This document shows, one piece after another, positions 57,363 through 64,000 of a stretch of 64,000 bases of DNA; position 1 is the stretch's first letter; the number at the start of each line of letters is the position of its first letter. The notes under the pieces were generated by a model that saw nothing but the letters and a program-made list of their open reading frames with translations, did not search any database and was not told where the DNA came from. Origin of the DNA: CAWGMT01 sp963823675 (GTDB lineage: Bacteria; Planctomycetota; Planctomycetia; Isosphaerales; Isosphaeraceae); assembly GCA_963823675.1 (NCBI GenBank), contig CAWGMT010000005.1, positions 25,888 to 89,887 of the forward strand, given 5' to 3'. The position numbers were made by a program, and so were the translations under genes.

Positions 57363-59416
57363 TTCGACTTGCCTGGCTGGTCCCGTTCTTCCCGCTCGCC
57401 GGCGCGCTCGCGGCCGCGCTGGCGCCAGGCGCTTGAAGGCCCTGGCGCACATCCCGGTGATCGCCGGAATCGCGCTGGCCTTCCTCGTCTCGTTGTTCTT
57501 GCTGTTCGCAGCCGGGCCGGATGCCACCACCACCGTCATGGCGTGGCTTTCGGTCAGCGATCTCGAGATCCCCATCGAATTCCGCGTCGACGGCCTGACG
57601 ACGATGATGCTCTCGATGGTGACGCTCGTGTCGGGGCTCGTGGCGGTGTTTGCCCGGGGCTATATGGCCGGCGACCCCGGCTATCCGCGGTTCTTTGCCA
57701 TGATCGGCCTGTTCGTCTTCTCGATGACGGGGCTCGTGCTCTCTAACAACTACTTATTGACCTATGTTTTCTGGGAAGGGGTCGGGGTCTGTAGCTATCT
57801 CTTGGTCGGCTACTGGCACGCCCGGCCGACGGCGGCTGCCGCCGCGATCAAGGCGTTCCTGGTGAACCGGATCGGCGATGTCGGCTTCGCGATCGCCATC
57901 TTCTGGATGTGGTCGATAGCGCCCGGCCACGACCTGAGCTATGGGACGATTCTGAGCGAAAAGACCCTCGCCGGGATCGCCCCGGTGACGATTGCGGGCA
58001 TTTCGGTGTTGCTCGTCTGGGCGGCGACCGCCAAGAGCGCGCAGATCCCTCTCTATGTGTGGCTGCCCGACGCGATGGAGGGCCCAACCCCGGTTTCGGC
58101 GTTGATTCACGCCGCGACGATGGTGACCGCGGGAGTGTACCTGCTCGCAAGGTCGATGCCGCTCTTGGTTCATGCTCCGGGCATCCAGCTCTTGATCGCA
58201 ATCATCGGGTGCGCGACGGCACTGCTCTCGGCGGCGATCGCCGTGACCCAGACCGACCTGAAGCGGGTGCTTGCCTATTCGACGATCAGTCAGCTCGGCT
58301 ACATGTTCATGGCACTCGGGGCGGGAGTCGGCTCAGCCGCTCAGCTCGCCGTCGTCGCCGCCATGTTCCATCTCTTTACTCACGCGTTTTTCAAGGCGCT
58401 TTTGTTTCTCGCCGCGGGCAGTGTGATGCACGCGATGGGCGATGTGATCGACATGAGGCGATTCCGCGGCCTGCGGTTTCGCCTTCCTTACACCTGCTGG
58501 ACTTTCGCCGTGGGAGGGCTCGCGCTGGCTGCCGTCTTCCCGCTCGCCGGGTTTTTCAGTAAAGACGAGATCCTGCTGGCCCTGAGCACCGCGGCTCATC
58601 AACGGGAGATTGAAGGGCACGCATTCGGCTGGGGCTGGGTCTATGGCTTGATTTACTGGATCGCAGTCTTCACGGCGTTCTTGACGGCCTTTTATATCGG
58701 GCGGGCCTTCTTCATGACCTTCTGGGGCCCGGAGAAGCTGCCGAGCCCCGATGATCCCCAGGCGCCGCCGGCCGATTCCGCCGCGGCACACTCCGCTGCC
58801 AGTCCTCATGCGGACGGGGCGGGCCACGGCGGCGGCGAGCATGGGCACGGTTCTCATGTCGGCCGGGAATCGCCAGCCGTGATGACGTATCCTCTCATGG
58901 CTCTCGCCGCATGCACCGCTTTGATCGGACTTGTCTGTCTGCTCGCCGCGCCGTTCGCCGGCACAACGGGCTGGTTCGAGCACCATCTTGCCGCCACGCT
59001 GAGCTTCGAGTCGCTGGGTAACGAACATCCCGGCTTCGAGTGGTTGACGGCGCTCCTAGGTACCGTGGCCGCCGTCTTGGGATTGGGCCTCAGTTATCTG
59101 ATGTATGCCGCGGAGAGCCCGGTCCCAGCCCGATTGGCCGAACGCTTCAAGCCGCTTTACGAGGCGTCGGTCCACAAGTTCCGCGTTGATGAGATCTATG
59201 GGTGCGCTCTTCGTCCAGACGACCCGAGGGCTGGCCATCGTTTGTGAATTCCTCGATGACTACCTGGTGAACCGGCTTGTGATCGGGGTGGCCAAGCTGC
59301 CGCGGATCTTCGGCCGAGAGGTACTGTCCCCGTATCAGAATGGCCTGGTGCAGTACTACGCCGCGGTTTCTGGGCTGACGGTTGCGGTTCTGTTGTTGAT
59401 TCTCACGCTTCTGTGA
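57359..59416 (+). CDS. nuoL: NADH-quinone oxidoreductase subunit L, two apparent frameshifts
   Basis: Proton-pumping antiporter-like subunit. ATG 57359 (MIRLAWLVPFFPLAGALAAA) is coupled to nuoK; one lost base near 57418 separates it from the body (RLKALAHIPVIAG). Conserved parts include FFAMIGLFVFSMTGLVLSNN, GPTPVSALIHAATMVTAGVY and FSKDEILLALST. A His-rich loop near residue 475 (DGAGHGGGEHGHGSHVG) may bind metal. An extra G near 59205 separates the last part (YGALFVQTTRGLAIVCEFLD to LLILTLL). Corrected length is about 685 residues, as expected. Confidence 0.9.
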
Positions 59417-59465
59417 AAAAGTCCGGCAGGGCCGCGACGCAACGGAGAACGACGAGGGATAGGGA

Positions 59466-61274
59466 ATGGCGACGTTACTGGTCATCACGGTTCTGCTTCC
59501 CCTGGTCGCCAGCCTGGTTCTGGCCTTCGCGCCGCGGTTGGACGCGCACGACGCGCGGCAGATCGCGCTGGCCGCGGCACTGGTGACCCTCGGCTTCAGC
59601 CTGGTGCTGCTCCTGGGTTTCCGACCCCAGATCACCGGACCTCAGTTTGCATACGTCAGCGCGGACGGTTACGGGCTGCGTTGGCTGGGCAGGCCGGACA
59701 TTCGGTTCGCGCTGGGTCTGGACGGGCTCTCCCTGTGGCTGTTCGTCTTGACCTCGCTGCTCTCGATCACGGCGATCTTCGCGTCGTGGGAATCGATCAC
59801 GGAGCGGGCCGCCCTCCACTATGCGTTCCTCCTGGCTCTGGAGACAGGGTTGCTCGGCCTCTTCGCCAGTCTTGACGTCGTGCTCTTTTACATTTTCTTC
59901 GAGTTCACGCTCATTCCACTTTTCTTCCTGATCGGCCTCTGGGGTGGCCCCGATCGGCGCAAGGCCGCGGTGACGTTCTTTCTCTACACGCTCGCGGGCA
60001 GCGTGCTGACGCTCTTGGGCGTCATCGCGCTGGTCGTGGTGCATTATCAGTATTCGCCCAGACACGTCTTGACGTTTTCGATCCCCGAATTGACGCACGG
60101 CCTGGCGGCACTGAACTGGGAACCGTGGAAGAAAGCCACCTCCTGGGGCAGCCCGCAAGTGGTCATTTTCCTCTTGCTCCTGGCCGGGTTTGCCATCAAG
60201 GTCCCCATGTTTCCCTTTCACACCTGGCTGCCCCTGGCCCACGTCGAAGCGCCGACTGCCGGCTCGATCATCCTGGCGGGGGTGCTGCTGAAGGTCGGAA
60301 GCTACGGCCTCTTGCGGTTCAACCTGGGGATGACGCCGCTGGCATCGGCAACGATGTTCCCGCTCATCGCCACCCTCGCCGTGACGGGGGTGATCTATGG
60401 AGCTCTGGCGGCGCTGGCGCAGACGGACGTGAAGCGGCTGGTCGCCTACAGCTCGGTCAGTCACATGGGGTTCATCGTCCTGGGCCTCTTCGCGCTCAAT
60501 TCGACCGGCCTGGAGGGGGCGGTGATACAGATGGTGAACCACGGCCTGGCGACCGGCGCCCTGTTTGCCTGCGTGGGCATGATCTACGACCGCTATCACA
60601 CGCGCGAGATCACCAAGATTGGCGGGCTCTGGAACCGGCTGCCCGTGTGGGCTTTCTTCTTGATGTTGGCCGCGCTCGCCTCGGCGGCCGTCCCCGGGCT
60701 CAACGGCTTTGTGGGGGAATTTCCGATTCTGGTCGGCGTTTTTGGCAGGAGCCCCCGCACGGCTGTGCTCGCAACCGCAGGCATGATCCTGGGAGCCTGC
60801 TACCTCCTCTGGATGCTGCGCATGCTCGTCTTCGGGCCTCTCAAGGAACCGGTGGCGGAGGGCTCGCCGGCCGATGAACACGCTGCAACTGGCGGCGCGA
60901 TTGCCCCGGTCGGCTGGCATGAGATCGCGGGCCTTGCGCCCTTGATGGTCATGATGGTCATGATCGGCGTCTTCCCAGGCCCGTTCTTCGATCAGATGCG
61001 GCCGTTGACCGCCCAAATCATCGAAAACCTGCCGCAAGTCGTCGCACATCCTGGTTCGACTCGGGGGACGACGGTTGCCCATTTTCCGCCGAGACAGTCC
61101 GCAGCGGACGACCGTCCGCCTCTCCGAGCCGCAGTTCGCCCCACTGCGGAACTGGCTGAGAATAACTTCCCGGAAAGTCGTCTTTCGCTCCGCGAAAGAT
61201 CATCCTTTCGCGGAGCGAAAGTTGACACTGATTTCGGGCCAGCACCGGCAAATTCCCCAGAGAGCCGCCCATGA
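59466..61274 (+). CDS. nuoM: NADH-quinone oxidoreductase subunit M with repeat-derived C-terminal tail
   Basis: 602 residues; the family is about 500. The core has about 14 helices, with FYIFFEFTLIPLFFLIGLWG, FPFHTWLPLAHVEAPTAGSI, and VKRLVAYSSVSHMGFIVLG including the pump lysine/glutamate sites. After VMIGVFPGPFFDQMRPL the last 80 residues are unlike the family and are partly encoded by the dispersed double-hairpin repeat at 61160-61247 (ESRLSLRERSSFRGAKVDTD). The stop overlaps the nuoN start (ATGA). Confidence 0.93.
   Translation: MATLLVITVLLPLVASLVLAFAPRLDAHDARQIALAAALVTLGFSLVLLLGFRPQITGPQFAYVSADGYGLRWLGRPDIRFALGLDGLSLWLFVLTSLLSITAIFASWESITERAALHYAFLLALETGLLGLFASLDVVLFYIFFEFTLIPLFFLIGLWGGPDRRKAAVTFFLYTLAGSVLTLLGVIALVVVHYQYSPRHVLTFSIPELTHGLAALNWEPWKKATSWGSPQVVIFLLLLAGFAIKVPMFPFHTWLPLAHVEAPTAGSIILAGVLLKVGSYGLLRFNLGMTPLASATMFPLIATLAVTGVIYGALAALAQTDVKRLVAYSSVSHMGFIVLGLFALNSTGLEGAVIQMVNHGLATGALFACVGMIYDRYHTREITKIGGLWNRLPVWAFFLMLAALASAAVPGLNGFVGEFPILVGVFGRSPRTAVLATAGMILGACYLLWMLRMLVFGPLKEPVAEGSPADEHAATGGAIAPVGWHEIAGLAPLMVMMVMIGVFPGPFFDQMRPLTAQIIENLPQVVAHPGSTRGTTVAHFPPRQSAADDRPPLRAAVRPTAELAENNFPESRLSLRERSSFRGAKVDTDFGPAPANSPESRP
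61160..61247. repeat. Double-hairpin dispersed repeat, copy 3, inside the nuoM 3' end
   Basis: AATAACTTCCCGGAAAGTCG, CTTTCGCTCCGCGAAAG, a short spacer, CTTTCGCGGAGCGAAAG, then TTGACACTGATTTCGGGCC. About 85% alike to the copy at 31655-31738 by eye. It lies in frame within the C-terminal tail of nuoM, 24 nt before the nuoN start. Confidence 0.8.
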
Positions 61275-63131
61275 ATCCTCAAAGTGCCATCGACGTTGTA
61301 CGGGGGTCGACGCTGATCCTTCTTCCCGAGATGCTGCTCTTGTTCGCGGCCATGGCGATCATGACGGCCTCGGCCTTCATCAAGAGGCCGCGTCGGTTCT
61401 GGTGCGCGTGGAGCGCAGGCGCCTTGGTACTGGCGCTTCTCGTGCTCTGGACCTTGAAAGACAGCCATACCGACCCCCATTCGGCCGTCGCCTTGAACGA
61501 TGCGCTGTCGTACAACTCGCGAATCGTCTTGATTTTGATGGGGCTGGTACTGGTGTCGCTTGCACACGCCGAGCCCGGCGACGACCGTGCGGGAGAGTTT
61601 TTCGGTTCGCTGCTCATCGTCAACGCCGGCGCCATGCTGGTCGCGGCGGCCAACGAGCTCGTCTTTCTCTTCGTGGGTTTGGAGCTCGTCAGCATTCCGA
61701 CGTACTTGCTCCTCTACCTCTCGCGTCGCACACGCACGACTCAGGAAGCCGTGACCAAGTACTTCTTGCTGAGCATTTTCGCCTCGAGCCTCTTGCTCTA
61801 CGGACTGGCATTTCTCTATGGAACGACCGGGATCAGCAACCTCAAGGCTCTGACTTTCCTGGTTGCTCGCCTGCCGACTGGCTGCGCCTCACTCGGCGCT
61901 TGCGCTGGTCGCGATTGTCTTCATCATCTCGGGACTCTGCTTCCGGGTCGCCGCGGTTCCCCTTCAGTTCTACGCGCCCGACGTCTACCAGGGCTCTCCG
62001 ACGGTGATCGCCGCGCTTTTCGCCTGGGTGCCCAAGGCGGTGGGGTTCCTGGCAATGATCAAGACGCTGACCGCGGTATTCTCGGCGAGAGAGGTGACGA
62101 ACCCGCTGGTGCAGAAGGCGATCATCATTACGTGGATCATCGCGGCGGCCACGATGATCTGGGGGAACGTGCTGGCCCTGCTCCAGAACAATCTCAAGCG
62201 GCTCATGGCGTATTCCTCGATTGCGCACGCCGGCTATCTGATGGTCGGCATCACCGCTTCATTTGCCAATGACGGCGGAACCGGCGGCATCTACTACGGC
62301 AGCGAGAGCGTGCTGTTCTATCTCGTCGTCTACGCTCTGATGACCGTCGGGACTTTCGGAGGGTTCATGCTGCTGCGCCTGGGCGGCCGGGAGCTGGAGA
62401 CGGTCGAAGAGCTCGATGGTCTAGGCTGGGTGCATCCCTGGCCGGCATTGGGGCTTTCGATTTGCTTGTTGAGCTTGAGCGGCATTCCGCCCTTGGCCGG
62501 TTTCATGGGAAAGTTAGAGATCTTCGCCGCCGCGATCGCCGCAAGGGAGCGGGTTGAGACCAGCGGATTTCTTTTGCTAGCAGTCATCGGGATGCTGACC
62601 TCGGCAATCGGTGCATATTATTATCTACGGATCGTCGTGGTCATGTATCTGCGTCCTTCGAGGCAGCCGGTCGAGCTTTCCGGCGGCTGGCCGGTAGCCT
62701 TGCCGGTAGCGGCGTGCGCGGGCCTCTCGCTTTTGCTCGGCGTCTTTTCCGGTCCCCTCGTTCACGGTGCACGCTCGGCCGCCGAGTCGGCGCTGGCCCG
62801 GCCGGATCCCGGCGTCATTCGAACCGCCGATTCAATCCAGTTTCCCCCCACTGCGGCTCTCTCGCGAGCCGCTTGCGTCGTCGTTTTGAATGCTGAATTC
62901 CCGCTCTGCTTCGTGAGGCACTGCCTCACGGTGCCGGAAAACTCGGGCAGAGGTCTGGCTCGGAAGATCCTCCGCCGATCGCCAGGCACAATCGTCGAGC
63001 TTGGCTCCCAGAGCGCTCCGGGACTTAAATGGGGTGCCAACACGTCTCGCCAGTTCAAAAGAGTGGCACCGTCTGGCGTTGCAGTGCATGACCTTCGCAG
63101 TCGTCCTTCGCGGTCGGGGAGCAGGCGATAG
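61271..63131 (+). CDS. nuoN: NADH-quinone oxidoreductase subunit N, one apparent frameshift and odd tail
   Basis: Third antiporter-like pump subunit and last gene of the operon. The first part (AANELVFLFVGLELVSIPTY, LLSIFASSLLLYGLAFLYGT) changes frame near 61865 to the second (GLCFRVAAVPLQFYAPDVYQ, LKRLMAYSSIAHAGYLMVGI, SGIPPLAGFMGKLEIFAAAI). The family end is near FSGPLVHGARSA; about 100 further residues are unlike any NuoN and include the perfect palindrome at 62913-62929, so the tail appears repeat-derived, as in nuoM. Confidence 0.9.
62913..62929. repeat. Perfect 7-bp palindrome in nuoN 3' tail
   Basis: GTGAGGC-ACT-GCCTCAC. It lies in the non-conserved C-terminal extension of nuoN, about 200 nt before the stop. 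It could be an intergenic repeat taken into the reading frame, or a transcript-processing hairpin. Confidence 0.5.
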
Positions 63132-63152
63132 CCGGCGGCCATCTGATGGCGG

Positions 63153-64000
63153 CTATTGGAAGAACTCGTATCGACCGGGCGCGAGCACGTGGTGAGGGTC
63201 AAGCACGGTGCTTGAGCTTCCGGTGGATCGCGCCGGTGTCGTCGCGGGCTGGCGGAAGCTGTCCCATGGATTGCAGGCCCAGCCGGTAAGGGATATATCC
63301 GGCCTCGGCCAGGCGGCGGAGCATTTCATCGTGACAGGCCCGCGCGCGCTGGTCTTCGCCCTCGACGTTCCGGTCGAAGACGATGAACAGCACGAAGTCG
63401 ATCATCCGGTCCGTCAGGCAGGATAGGTTGATGCTGGGCTCAAAGCCGTGCTCGAAAGCCGCCCGCTCGACCAGCGAGACCACCGCGACGGCGTGCTCGC
63501 CGGAGAAAGGAATCGCCGGCGCGTAGAAGAGCAGGCCGCAGCGGTCGCGGTCCGGATCGATCTCGTTGACCGGCGGCGTCGGTTGCCGCATGCGCCAAAG
63601 ACGCTCGCCATCGCGGTCGCACTCGGGTGGCCCATGTAAACGCTCTTGGTGTAGATCGAGTCCAAGTAAGGGTTTACGTCGATGCCGGTCAGCCAGCGGA
63701 AGGGAGAGCTCGCCAGGCGGGCGATTCCAACGAAGGTGCGATCGAGGAAGACCATGCTGTCGAGCCGGCGGCGCAGCACGCGCACGCGGCGACGGTCGGC
63801 GCGGGCCTGGGCTCCGCTGGCGGCATACAAGGGTGCCAGGACATTCCAGCGGGTGGCTCGCCTGGCGCGAACGAGCCGTCGGCAGATCTCCGGCGCCAAC
63901 GGCGTCTTGCCACCGGTTTCCGCCCAGGGATATTGCCGCATGAGCCCCAGCGTCTTGTAGTCGTTGAAGATCATGGCCGGGCTGCGGAGCGTCCCTTCCA
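63153..64000 (-). CDS. VAO-type FAD-dependent oxidase/dehydrogenase, C-terminal part (partial, frameshifted)
   Basis: The gene enters from beyond the right edge. Visible parts are NDYKTLGLMRQYPWAETGGK, WLTGIDVNPYLDSIYTKSVY, then NEIDPDRDRCGLLFYAPAIP, HGFEPSINLSCLTDRMIDFV and AGYIPYRLGLQSM. It ends with LDPHHVLAPGRYEFFQ and stop at 63153. That ending and the P.G...APGRY motif are typical of the vanillyl-alcohol oxidase / p-cresol methylhydroxylase flavoprotein family, which oxidises phenolic or other alcohol substrates. Frame changes lie near 63625 and 63200. It faces the nuo operon tail to tail. Substrate unknown. Confidence 0.72.

Noticed and set aside
59475..61082. Long minus-strand frame opposite nuoM
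   Set aside because: Highly charged Gln/Arg/Asp-rich antisense shadow of a conserved membrane gene.
1..64000. tRNA, rRNA or insertion sequence
   Set aside because: None was recognised on reading either strand; no transposase motif or CCA-ended cloverleaf was found, although a dedicated tRNA scan was not possible.

Overview
The window looks like a chromosome segment of a high-GC planctomycete, probably close to Isosphaeraceae. The evidence is an ECF sigma factor coupled to giant Ser/Thr-kinase-WD40 proteins, a PEP-CTERM-anchored secreted protein, many secreted proteins with no known family, and short hairpin repeats scattered between genes. No rRNA, tRNA, insertion sequence or CRISPR array was seen.

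Layout: (1) 1-5.6 kb, minus strand: an ABC exporter pair, a secreted S9 peptidase and a POT peptide transporter. (2) 5.7-24.9 kb: two gene groups that together encode the whole second (glyoxylate-assimilating) cycle of the 3-hydroxypropionate bi-cycle known from Chloroflexus. These are smtA-smtB-mcl-mch (minus strand, 10536 to 5709) and mct-meh (plus strand, 22478 to 24918). Between them lie two kinase-WD40 genes, an ECF sigma gene and a PEP-CTERM repeat protein. A related 52-bp element precedes smtA and mct. (3) 25-36 kb: mixed housekeeping and orphan genes (PD-(D/E)XK-like protein, NrtR-type Nudix regulator, C92-like peptidase, BON protein, kup, a 30-residue membrane peptide, PepSY-like repeats, purF, proB). 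(4) 36.4-41.7 kb: a defence-type island with a HEPN protein, a small partner, a large AlbA_2/P-loop/TPR protein resembling animal SAMD9/SAMD9L, and the stump of a type III restriction (res) gene. (5) 41.7-47 kb: CAP protein, GT87-type membrane protein and two secreted proteins of unknown function. (6) 47.1-63.1 kb: a complete nuoABCDEFGHIJKLMN operon for respiratory complex I. (7) 63.2 kb to the end: a partial VAO-type flavoprotein on the minus strand.

How the genes work together: SmtAB would activate malate with CoA from succinyl-CoA. Mcl would cleave malyl-CoA to acetyl-CoA and glyoxylate, and condense glyoxylate with propionyl-CoA. Mch, Mct and Meh would convert the product to citramalyl-CoA, which Mcl splits to acetyl-CoA and pyruvate. 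The autotrophic half of the bi-cycle (malonyl-CoA reductase, propionyl-CoA synthase) is not in the window, so glyoxylate, acetate or propionate co-assimilation is the more careful reading.

Data quality: at least two dozen genes or gene parts are split by 1-2 nt shifts with perfect continuity of homology on both sides. Several fall exactly in CGCGCG runs or G homopolymers. I treat these as probable sequence errors and annotate the reconstructed genes, flagging each shift.
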